Source of the DNA: Clostridium neonatale
Lineage (GTDB): Bacteria > Bacillota > Clostridia > Clostridiales > Clostridiaceae
Direction of reading: 5' to 3'
DNA length: 64,000 nucleotides
Assembly: GCF_001458595.1 (NCBI RefSeq)
Contig: NZ_LN890328.1
Location: forward strand, 1,918,903-1,982,902
The position numbers and the translations under genes were made by a program. Of this stretch, positions 8,600-15,787 are shown in pieces (the first letter of the stretch is position 1; every line of letters starts with the position of its first letter). The notes under the pieces were generated by a model. It was not told the DNA's origin, did not search any database, and saw nothing but the letters and a program-made list of their open reading frames with translations.

Positions 8600-9697
8600 T
8601 TACTTCTTAATATATCCTTCAACTATCAAATCATCATTTATATTTTTATAACTTATTTCATTTAAATTTATGCAATCATATAATCTAGAAAATCCTTGCC
8701 CACCTATGCTGCTTTTGCTCTTATCGCCACCTAAAATTTTAGGTGCTATATAAAACCTAATTTTATCTACTATTCCTTCTTCTAATGCAGAAAAGTTAAG
8801 TTCACTTCCACCTTCAATTAGAATAGAATCAATATTTTTTTCACCTATCGCTTGTAATAATTCACTTAAATCCACCTTATTATTTTTAAGTGATGTAGTT
8901 ATTATGCTTATTCCCATATCCTCTAAAATTCTTTTTTTATTTTCATCAGCTTTTTCTGTTGTTGCAATTATAGTAAGATATGGATTGATTTTTACCACCT
9001 TAGAATCTATGGGAATTCTAAGAGAACTATCAACTATTATTTTTATAGGATTTCTTCCACCTTTTATTCTGCATGTGAGCTCTGGATCATCTAAAATAAC
9101 TGTATTAATTCCAACCATTATTGCATATAATTTATTTCTAAGATTATGTGCATCCTTTCTACTTTCTTCGCACGTAATCCACTTTGATTCTCCTGTATAT
9201 GTTGCTATTTTCCCGTCTAAAGACATACCAGCCTTAAGCAAAACAAATGGTATTTTACTTGTTATATATTTAATGAATATCTCATTTAACTTTTTACATT
9301 CTTTTTCTCTTACGCCTACTGTAACCTCTATATTATTTTCCCTTAGTTTTTCAATACTCTTGCCTGCAACTAATGGATTTGGATCAATCATTCCTATAAC
9401 TACTCTTCTAATTTTTTTTTCTATAATCATATCTACACAAGGAGGTTGTCTTCCAAAATGAAAACATGGCTCTAAAGTAACATATATTGTACTTCCCTCC
9501 ATATTTTTATTACAGCTTTTTACAGCATTTCTTTCAGCATGTTCTTTTCCATACTGCTCATGATATCCTGAGCCTATAATTTTATTATTCTTTACTATTA
9601 CTGCTCCTACAAGTGGATTAGGATTAACTTTTCCCTCGCCCTTTAATGCTAGTTTTATTGCAAAATCCATATAGAAATCATCATTCACTATATTCAC
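8600..9697 (-). CDS. ribD: Riboflavin biosynthesis deaminase/reductase
   Basis: A 365-residue bifunctional enzyme. The N-terminal deaminase (about 1-145) has the zinc motif HAERNAV and the PCFHFGRQPPC cysteines. The C-terminal reductase (about 146-365) has KAGMSLDGKIA, SKWITC and the ILIEGGSELN NADPH-site motif. It carries out the second and third steps of the GTP branch. It is the first gene after the FMN riboswitch and two leader hairpins, so expression should fall when FMN is plentiful. Confidence 0.96.
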   Translation of the reverse strand: MNIVNDDFYMDFAIKLALKGEGKVNPNPLVGAVIVKNNKIIGSGYHEQYGKEHAERNAVKSCNKNMEGSTIYVTLEPCFHFGRQPPCVDMIIEKKIRRVVIGMIDPNPLVAGKSIEKLRENNIEVTVGVREKECKKLNEIFIKYITSKIPFVLLKAGMSLDGKIATYTGESKWITCEESRKDAHNLRNKLYAIMVGINTVILDDPELTCRIKGGRNPIKIIVDSSLRIPIDSKVVKINPYLTIIATTEKADENKKRILEDMGISIITTSLKNNKVDLSELLQAIGEKNIDSILIEGGSELNFSALEEGIVDKIRFYIAPKILGGDKSKSSIGGQGFSRLYDCINLNEISYKNINDDLIVEGYIKK

Positions 9698-9732
9698 CCC
9701 TTAAATAAAATTCAGATTATTTTTTATGAACT

Positions 9733-9763
9733 AAAAAAAGCCCTAAGAATAAATTCTTAGGGC
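9733..9763 (-). terminator. Second leader terminator before ribD
   Basis: Stem GCCCTAAGAA (9740-9749) with TTCTTAGGGC (9754-9763), 10 bp perfect, followed leftward by seven T residues. It sits 36 bases before ribD, downstream of the first leader terminator, and is as strong. Confidence 0.75.
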
Positions 9764-9872
9764 AAAATATAATATTTAACAATTATTCACAACATATTGT
9801 TTTATATTTAACAACATCACAATTACACTTAAATATGAAGACTAATATTAATTCTAATACTGATATTTATAT

Positions 9873-9901
9873 AAAAAACCTTGAACATATATTGTTCAAG
9901 G
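9873..9901 (-). terminator. FMN-riboswitch expression-platform terminator
   Basis: Stem CCTTGAACA (9879-9887) with TGTTCAAGG (9893-9901) and six T residues leftward. Its place about 60 bases after the aptamer is that of the FMN-dependent attenuator. Confidence 0.8.
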
Positions 9902-9961
9902 CATAAAAATCAATATAAAATAACATATTTCTTCATAGTGAAATAATTATTATATACATAT

Positions 9962-10073
9962 ATCTTCTTTCATCCAGACTATACTGTTGGCCTCGGAGTT
10001 AAACCGAATCTGCTTTTTATTTAAAGCTCGCGGGCTATACCGCCAGTAGGGAATTACACCCTGCCCTGAAGAT
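9962..10073 (-). promoter_or_regulatory. FMN riboswitch (RFN element)
   Basis: On the minus strand the RFN landmarks occur in order: P1 ATCTTC (10073-10068), the core GGGCAGGGTG-AATTCCC, CTGGCGGT, GCCCGCGAGC, GATTCGGT, CTCCGAGGCC, AGTCTGGATG, and the closing P1 GAAGAT (9967-9962). This is a complete FMN aptamer. It lies 265 bases upstream of ribD with terminators in between, which implies transcriptional control by FMN. A TATAAT is seen at 10101-10106 (complement) just before it, but without a convincing -35. Confidence 0.96.
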
Positions 10074-10119
10074 TGTCATATTAAATTATATTTATATTGT
10101 ATTATAAAGTACTATTAAA

Positions 10120-11310
10120 TTAAAGTACTGCAACTTTTTTTGTAATATCTTTTAACCAATTAACCATTTCTTCATCATTCCAAATTTGAAGACCAAACTT
10201 TGCATATCTCATAGCTTCTTCGTCTCCGCCTAATTTAGCCATATGTGGTTTAACAGCTGGAATTTCTTTTTCTTTTGTTAAATAATCAACAACTACTGGA
10301 TTTCTCTTATATGCTTTTTTTAAAGAAATTTCAGCATCGCTTAATCTTCCTAATCTATATAACACTGCTGCTCTATTATAATTAGTCGCTGCAATAATGT
10401 CATTTTCATAATTATCTAAAAATACTTTTGCATCATCATATTTCTCATCTATTAAAAGCCAGTTTGATACTAATCCTCTAACTAACATTTTATCAGTTTT
10501 ATCATATTTTACAATTTCTAAAGCTGTTTCTATAGCCTCATCTTTTCTTTCCATTTCCCATAACTTAGTTGCTAATAAATATTTAGCACCAAATAGTGGT
10601 TCTGCTGGTTTTACTAAGAATACTCTTGGATCTGTATCTTCCATCTTTTCAATCTTAAGAACATTTTCTGCTGCTTTTACCGCTCTCTTTAAGTATTTAA
10701 CCTTTTGATCATCACTTAATCTTGCATCTCTTGATAAAATTACATATGCATCAGCACAGTCTTTATATATTGATAATGCTTGCATAGCTATTTTATATTT
10801 ACTCGCATAACTTTTTTCTTTCCAAGCTAAATCAATAACCTTTTGAGATATTATGTATTTTTTTTCAACTTGCACTCTAAATGATTCTTCATCTTTTTTA
10901 TCCGCAGTAGCTAAAACTTCCTTCTTAACTTCTGACAGATTATTATTTGAACTAACAATCCATTTTTTATCTTCATCAGATAAATTAAGTAAAGCTTTAA
11001 TTTCTTTAGACTTGCTTGTTACTGTACTACTACTTACTTCAAACGCTTTATATAAATCCGTTGCTTTTATATAAGGCTCTTCTTTAGAATCGAATAAATC
11101 ATTAAAACTTCCTATTGCATGTACAATGCCAGCTGCCCAAGAAACACTTTTTCCCTTTTTAACAGCTTCTTCATTACCATTAAATAGAGTTTCTGCCGCT
11201 ACTAAACAGACATCTTTATATGCATCATTAAGGTGTTCATCTGAAAAAACTTTTATTTTATCGACTACTTCATCATACTTCTTAGCTATTACGTTAGATA
11301 ATTCTTGCAT
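10120..11310 (-). CDS. DUF6398-like N-terminus plus TPR-like repeats, function unknown
   Basis: A 396-residue soluble protein without signal peptide or membrane segment. The first ~115 residues resemble DUF6398 (FSDEHLNDAYKDVC, AAGIVHAIGSFNDLFD, FEVSSSTVTSKSKEI, the last looking like a helix-turn-helix). Residues ~150-370 are helical repeats of TPR character (ALSIYKDCADAYVILS, RAAVLYRLGRLSDAEISLKKA). It may bind protein or nucleic acid partners; no function is established. It ends 47 bases before the FMN riboswitch. AAGGAG stands 12 bases before the ATG. The family name rests on recalled motifs and should be checked by profile search. Confidence 0.7.
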   Translation of the reverse strand: MQELSNVIAKKYDEVVDKIKVFSDEHLNDAYKDVCLVAAETLFNGNEEAVKKGKSVSWAAGIVHAIGSFNDLFDSKEEPYIKATDLYKAFEVSSSTVTSKSKEIKALLNLSDEDKKWIVSSNNNLSEVKKEVLATADKKDEESFRVQVEKKYIISQKVIDLAWKEKSYASKYKIAMQALSIYKDCADAYVILSRDARLSDDQKVKYLKRAVKAAENVLKIEKMEDTDPRVFLVKPAEPLFGAKYLLATKLWEMERKDEAIETALEIVKYDKTDKMLVRGLVSNWLLIDEKYDDAKVFLDNYENDIIAATNYNRAAVLYRLGRLSDAEISLKKAYKRNPVVVDYLTKEKEIPAVKPHMAKLGGDEEAMRYAKFGLQIWNDEEMVNWLKDITKKVAVL

Positions 11311-11617
11311 TACTTTTGATAGCTCCTTTTTTAATTGTTTATCTTATTTGATTTTATCTTACAACACACATTATTTGCAAGTTAATTCATCAAATTTCAT
11401 ATTTAAATTATGTATTCGATTATTTAATATGCTCTATAAAATAATCACTTATATATTATAGCATATAAATTATAAATTTATCCACATAAATTATAGTAAA
11501 TTTTGTTATTCTTAATATATACTCATAATACTCATAATTATTTTATAAATTAAATATATATTTCCATAGCATAATACATAAAATATACCGATATTACTAT
11601 TTATTAGGTAGTGAAAT
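11311..11617. other. Divergent intergenic region, no clear element
   Basis: About 307 AT-rich bases between the leftward DUF6398-like gene and the rightward amidase gene. Both promoters must lie here. Apart from short AT repeats, no operator, RNA structure or small gene can be supported. Confidence 0.4.
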
Positions 11618-12589
11618 ATGTTATCAAACTATTTATACAATTTATCCACTATATTATGTAGTGACTTTTTTACACTAGAGTCTTTAAAAACAAACTTTTT
11701 ATCCCCAAACACAATAAATGAAATTTACTATAAGAAATTATTTAATCACAAATGGAGAGAGAAATTACTTGCTCCAATAAAAAATACTAGTTTTTCATAT
11801 AATTATAAAATCTTAAAAGAAGATCAACACCTTTTAAAACTGCAGTTTATACTAAAAAAGTCATTTTCTCAAAAATATTTTTCTAAAGATGTATCTTCAG
11901 TTACAATTGAAAATTATATTATAATAATAGAAAAATCTCATCTAAATTATAACTTTGTAATGTTAGTTAATTCTGAAGACGATGTTTTGCTTTATGACAG
12001 ACTTCTAAAAAATAATCTTTCTTCTATTATTGAGACCTTAAATACAAATAGTCTACATCTATGGGAAAATAAAATTTCTAATTTAGATTCTTTATATAAT
12101 TCATTTATACTTTTATCATCAAAAAGCAAAAAAGCAAGATCATCTGAAAATGAATTTAATATTAATAATGCTATAAAATATGCTGAAAAATATGCCTTAA
12201 TTCCTAATCCTAATTATAAATCATTTAATGGAATAGGAGGAGACTGTACTAACTTTGTATCGCAAATTATTCATGAAGGTGGCCTTTATAAAACACAAAC
12301 TTGGAAACCCTATAGTAATTCCTGGGTTAGAGTTGAAGAATTATACTCATATTTAATTAATAATAAACTGGGTATTAATGTTTCAGATATTTCACCTTTC
12401 AAAAAAGGTAACATTATTCAGTTTTATACTCCACAATTGGGGAAATTTTTTCATACTGGATTTATTACTTATGAACTATCTAATGGTGATTGCTTATATT
12501 GCTGCCATAGTTACAATAAACTTAATTATCCTCTAAGTGAAATTTATCCTATTATATATCCTACTCTTAGAGCTATAAAAATTAATTGA
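11618..12589 (+). CDS. Amidase_6-type cysteine hydrolase with unknown N-terminal region
   Basis: A 323-residue protein. Residues ~183-323 match the putative amidase domain Amidase_6: AIKYAEKYAL-NPNYKSF, then GGDCTNFVSQ with the likely nucleophile Cys210, and FFHTGFIT with the likely catalytic His279. Residues 1-180 match nothing recognised and have no signal peptide or membrane segment, so a spore or cytoplasmic role is as possible as wall hydrolysis. It is the only rightward gene for many kilobases and stands alone between an AT-rich gap and the inverted-hairpin element. Domain call is good; substrate unknown. Confidence 0.75.
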   Translation: MLSNYLYNLSTILCSDFFTLESLKTNFLSPNTINEIYYKKLFNHKWREKLLAPIKNTSFSYNYKILKEDQHLLKLQFILKKSFSQKYFSKDVSSVTIENYIIIIEKSHLNYNFVMLVNSEDDVLLYDRLLKNNLSSIIETLNTNSLHLWENKISNLDSLYNSFILLSSKSKKARSSENEFNINNAIKYAEKYALIPNPNYKSFNGIGGDCTNFVSQIIHEGGLYKTQTWKPYSNSWVRVEELYSYLINNKLGINVSDISPFKKGNIIQFYTPQLGKFFHTGFITYELSNGDCLYCCHSYNKLNYPLSEIYPIIYPTLRAIKIN

Positions 12590-12662
12590 CGTTTATTACT
12601 CCTAACAGCTAAGGAATAAAGTTATCTCAAAACATAAATTAAATATATTGTGTAGAATAAGA

Positions 12663-12873
12663 GTTTAGTGGATAACAACCGAAATTCAATATATGATCGG
12701 CTCGATTGTAGAGAAATTTCAGCTAAAAATTCTAATGGCAGAGGCTATGCCCAAAAATGTTTGCTCCAAAAAAACAAGTTTTGGACAAACAATTTTAGAA
12801 CAGCCTCTGCCAAAGAATTTAAAATCTGAAATTTCCAATACAATACTACGCCTATCATATATTGAATTTCTTT
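12663..12873 (+). repeat. Left hairpin unit of the inverted pair
   Basis: A multi-tier palindrome. Outer stem 12681-12697 with 12854-12870 (17/17 bp), middle stem 12713-12722 with 12826-12835 (10/10), short AAATTCT/AGAATTT (12727-12733 with 12814-12820), inner stem 12737-12746 with 12802-12811 (10/10). The tip (12748-12769, TGCCCAAAAATGTTTGCTCC) is shared with the right unit. Confidence 0.8.
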
Positions 12874-12965
12874 GTTTTTCTCTAAAATCATATATACTCA
12901 ATTTATTTTAATTATGATTAATGCTTTTTATATTCCATGCCTTAAAGTATATCTTCTAATCACTG

Positions 12966-12988
12966 TAGGTAACTTATGAAGTTACCTA
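12966..12988. repeat. Small hairpin between the two units
   Basis: TAGGTAACTT (12966-12975) pairs perfectly with AAGTTACCTA (12979-12988) over a 3-base loop. No T-run follows on either strand, so it is unlikely to be a terminator. Confidence 0.5.
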
Positions 12989-13129
12989 TAAAATCACCTT
13001 AACCAGCATAGAATAAGCAAATTCGTAAGAATATATATTCTGATATTTATAAATTGATACCATTTATACATGATAAAATATTAACTTCTTAAATCTTTAA
13101 CATGTATAAATAACTATTCCTTAATTTAA

Positions 13130-13297
13130 AAATGAAGCTTAGAATTTTTCATCAATGATTGTTCCAAAATTGTTTGTCAAATTTTATATTGGAGCAAACA
13201 GTTTTGGGCACAATCATTGATGTTTAAATTCTTGCTTCATTTTTGTAGCAAGCGAGCCGAACATGAGAGCTTCATTTCGGTTGTTATCCTCTAAACT
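13130..13297 (-). repeat. Right hairpin unit of the inverted pair
   Basis: Read on the minus strand it repeats the plan of the left unit. Stem 13130-13138 with 13234-13242 (9/9), the shared AGAATTT/AAATTCT (13141-13147 with 13226-13232), inner stem 13150-13162 with 13210-13222 (13/13), and the shared tip (13189-13210, 21/22 identical to the left tip). The stem sequences differ from the left unit but remain fully paired. The left unit's outer stem has no clear partner here. Confidence 0.8.
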
Positions 13298-13317
13298 TAG
13301 TACGTCATTTATTTATA

Positions 13318-14748
13318 CTATACATTTATTTCACTCTTAATTTTTAATGCTTCAGCATTATCATTTATAATTGGATCAACATATTCATCTATAAATTCAA
13401 CAACTTGACTTGGAGCTCTTCCAACGAATTTAGTCGGATCTATTATTCCAAGTATCTCTTCTTTAGTTAATCCAAATGAAGAATCAGCTATTATTCTATC
13501 TATTAAGTCATTATCTAAACCTTCGCCCTTAACCCTTTGAGCAGCGGCCATTGAATGAACTCTAATTTTTTCATGTAATTCCTGCCTATCTTTACCTCTT
13601 TTAACAGCTTCCATCATTATGTTTTCAGTAGCCATAAATGGTAATTCTCTTTCTACATGAGAAGCTATTACTTTATCATATACTACCATATTTTCAGCTA
13701 TATTTATGTATAAGTTTAATACTCCATCTAATGCTAAGAATCCTTCTGCAACTGATAATCTCTTATTAGCTGAGTCATCTAAGGTTCTTTCAAACCATTG
13801 AGTACCTGCTGTAATTGCTGGATTTAATGAATCAACTATAACAAATCTAGCTAAAGCACTCATTCTTTCACTTCTCATTGGATTTCTCTTATAAGCCATA
13901 GCTGATGATCCAATTTGGTTTTTTTCAAATGGTTCTTCCATTTCTTTCATGTTTTGAAGTAATCTTAAATCATTACTGAATTTATATGCGCTTTGTGCTA
14001 CCTCTGATAAAGTATTTAAAACTATTGAATCAAGTTTTCTTGGGTATGTTTGACCAGTAACACCATAGCTCTTCTTAAATCCCATCTTTTGTGCAACTAT
14101 TTTATCAAGTTCTTTAACTTTTGATTCATCTCCATCAAATAACTCCATAAAGCTTGCTTGAGTTCCAGTAGTACCTTTAACTCCTCTTAGCTTTAATGTT
14201 GATAGTAAAAAGTCTATGTTTTCAATATCCATAACTAAATCTTGCATCCAAAGAGTTGCTCTTTTACCTACAGTAGTTAATTGAGCTGGCTGAAAATGTG
14301 TAAATCCTAAAGTTGGCATATCTTTATATTCAATAGCAAAGCTTTTTAAATGATTTAATACTGTTACTATTTTACTCTTTATTAATTCTAATGCATCTCT
14401 CATTATAATTACATCAGTATTATCTCCAACATAGCATGATGTAGCTCCTAAATGAATTATACCTTTAGCATTTGGACATTGAAGACCATATGCATATACA
14501 TGGCTCATAACATCATGTCTTACTTCTTTTTCTCTTTTTATTGCATCTTCATAATTAATATTATTTATATTGTCTTTTAATTCCTTTATTTGCTCATCTG
14601 TAATATTTAATCCAAGCTCCTTCTCACCTTCTGCTAAAGCTACCCATAGCTTTCTCCAAGTTGTGAATTTCATATCATCAGAAAAAATAAAACTCATTTC
14701 TTTTGAAGCATATCTTGAATTTAAAGGTGTGCTATATAAATCTCTCAT
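13318..14748 (-). CDS. purB: Adenylosuccinate lyase
   Basis: A 476-residue member of the fumarase/aspartase superfamily. It catalyses two beta-eliminations of fumarate, on SAICAR in IMP synthesis and on adenylosuccinate in AMP synthesis. Visible regions are HLGATSCYVGDN, TLGFTHFQPAQLTT, and the signature GSSAMAYKRNPMRSER carrying the mobile catalytic serine loop. Length is that of the long bacterial/eukaryotic-like subgroup. It is transcribed alone. A TATAAT-like box and a CGAAT inverted repeat lie upstream (14762-14797). Confidence 0.97.
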   Translation of the reverse strand: MRDLYSTPLNSRYASKEMSFIFSDDMKFTTWRKLWVALAEGEKELGLNITDEQIKELKDNINNINYEDAIKREKEVRHDVMSHVYAYGLQCPNAKGIIHLGATSCYVGDNTDVIIMRDALELIKSKIVTVLNHLKSFAIEYKDMPTLGFTHFQPAQLTTVGKRATLWMQDLVMDIENIDFLLSTLKLRGVKGTTGTQASFMELFDGDESKVKELDKIVAQKMGFKKSYGVTGQTYPRKLDSIVLNTLSEVAQSAYKFSNDLRLLQNMKEMEEPFEKNQIGSSAMAYKRNPMRSERMSALARFVIVDSLNPAITAGTQWFERTLDDSANKRLSVAEGFLALDGVLNLYINIAENMVVYDKVIASHVERELPFMATENIMMEAVKRGKDRQELHEKIRVHSMAAAQRVKGEGLDNDLIDRIIADSSFGLTKEEILGIIDPTKFVGRAPSQVVEFIDEYVDPIINDNAEALKIKSEINV

Positions 14749-14901
14749 CAGAAACCTCCATGCGAATATATTTTATATTTTTTTATCTAACATTCGTATT
14801 ATATCATATTTACATAAATCTTGAGTAGTTAATTTTCAATTTTTTTATTTAATATCTTTAAAACCATGTTAAATCTTATTAATTACAAATTTTATATAAA
14901 A

Positions 14902-14940
14902 CAAAAAGGTCTCATATTTTTCAATATGAAACCTTTTTGT
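14902..14940. terminator. Terminator after ptsH
   Basis: An imperfect stem (AAAAAGGT-TCATATT paired with AATATGA-ACCTTTTT) with T-rich ends on both strands lies just past the HPr stop codon. Confidence 0.8.
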
Positions 14941-14947
14941 ATATAAA

Positions 14948-15208
14948 TTAGTCTTCTAATGTTTCAACTAATTTAACTATCTCTTCAACTGCTAAAGCTT
15001 CGTCATCTCCTGAAGCAACAACTTTTATTACAGCATCTTTAGTTACAGCTAAAGATAAAACACCAATTAAGCTCTTAACATTAGCTTTTTTTCCATTAAA
15101 TTCTATGCTAATATCCGACTTGAATGATGAAGCCTTCTTTACTAATAATGTTGCTGGTCTAGCATGAAGACCTGATGAATTTTTTACACAAACTTCTTTT
15201 GCTATCAT
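14948..15208 (-). CDS. ptsH: HPr phosphocarrier protein
   Basis: An 86-residue protein of normal HPr length. His15 in GLHARPA is the phosphoryl acceptor from enzyme I, and Ser46 in VKSLIGVLSL is the HPr kinase site used for CcpA-dependent catabolite control. Both are in the standard positions, so this is HPr and not the His-less Crh. It is a single-gene unit with its own promoter and terminator; no ptsI is next to it. Confidence 0.95.
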   Translation of the reverse strand: MIAKEVCVKNSSGLHARPATLLVKKASSFKSDISIEFNGKKANVKSLIGVLSLAVTKDAVIKVVASGDDEALAVEEIVKLVETLED

Positions 15209-15259
15209 TAATATACACCTCTTTATAAAAAATTAATAAATATAGCATTTAACTATTAT

Positions 15260-15288
15260 AGTATAAACGTTTTTATAAATAATTTCAA
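15260..15288 (-). promoter_or_regulatory. Vegetative promoter of ptsH
   Basis: TTGAAA (15283-15288), 17-base spacer, TATACT (15260-15265) on the minus strand; 52 bases before the HPr start. Confidence 0.75.
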
Positions 15289-15330
15289 CCTAAAATTACT
15301 ACTTATACTAATTAATTTCCCTCCCACTAT

Positions 15331-15591
15331 TTAGCGTGGTTGAACAATTAATTTAATGGCTGTCCTCTCTTCTCCATCTATTTGTATGTCTGTAAAAGCC
15401 GGAATGCAAACTATGTCTTTTCCACTTGGAGCTATAAAACCTCTTGCAATAGCTATTGCTTTTACCGCTTGATTTATTGCTCCTGCTCCTACAGCTTGAA
15501 TTTCTGCAATATCTTTTTCTTTAATTATTGCAGCTAATGCTCCTGCTACTGAATTTGGATTTGATTTAGTTGATACCTTTAATACTTCCAT
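15331..15591 (-). CDS. spoVS: Stage V sporulation protein S
   Basis: An 86-residue small Alba-like protein that matches SpoVS over its full length (KVSTKSNPNSVAGALA, VQAVGAGAINQAVKAIAIARG, CIPAFTDI). In Bacillus it is needed for normal progression of sporulation and spore coat assembly, and it is thought to bind nucleic acid. AGGAGG is well placed before the ATG. A sigma-H-type promoter is visible upstream, in line with early-sporulation expression. It lies between rny and ptsH. Confidence 0.96.
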   Translation of the reverse strand: MEVLKVSTKSNPNSVAGALAAIIKEKDIAEIQAVGAGAINQAVKAIAIARGFIAPSGKDIVCIPAFTDIQIDGEERTAIKLIVQPR

Positions 15592-15639
15592 TACTGTTAT
15601 TCCTCCTAGAATTTATTATGCATATCGTTTACATTAACT

Positions 15640-15668
15640 ATATTCTATATATGTCTCTAGAATCCTTT
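15640..15668 (-). promoter_or_regulatory. Sigma-H-type promoter of spoVS
   Basis: On the minus strand AAAGGATTC (15668-15660), an 11-base spacer, and ATAGAATAT (15648-15640) fit the sigma-H consensus RNAGGAWWW-N11/12-RNNGAATWW with one mismatch. It is 49 bases before spoVS, which is sigma-H-dependent in Bacillus subtilis. Confidence 0.7.
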
Positions 15669-15738
15669 AATTTTCATAGAAAAATTTTAATAAAATTAAC
15701 TTAAAAGAAAATTTATCCATTATAATATATATTCTAGC

Positions 15739-15777
15739 AAAAAAATTAAATGCACCTTGTTTTATAACAAAGTGCAT
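15739..15777 (-). terminator. Terminator after rny
   Basis: Stem AATGCACCTTGTT (15749-15761) with AACAAAGTGCATT (15765-15777), one mismatch, followed leftward by a T-rich run. It lies 10 bases past the rny stop. Confidence 0.8.
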
Positions 15778-15787
15778 TCCTAAATAC

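Larger units (their letters stand above)
12662..13297. repeat. Compound inverted-hairpin element with near-perfect terminal inverted repeats
   Basis: The two ends are inverted copies: 12662-12685 (starts AGTTTAGTGGATAACAACCG) and 13274-13297, 24 positions with one mismatch. Each end leads into a large hairpin unit, and a small 10-bp hairpin (12966-12988) lies between. No protein gene is supported inside. It occupies a convergent intergenic region between the amidase gene and purB. It could be a non-autonomous mobile element, a pair of structured repeats, or a noncoding-RNA locus. No target-site duplication is obvious. Confidence 0.7.

Noticed and set aside
12662..12873. Integron attC site reading of the left hairpin
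   Set aside because: The ends do not fit GTTRRRY / RYYYAAC core sites, and no integrase or cassette array is present.
12693..12911. Small open frames on both strands (about 60-72 codons) across the left hairpin
   Set aside because: They arise because a palindrome keeps frames open on both strands; no ribosome binding site and no recognisable protein.
12919..12984. A 21-codon ATG frame between the two hairpin units
   Set aside because: No Shine-Dalgarno sequence upstream, and it runs through the small 12966-12988 hairpin.
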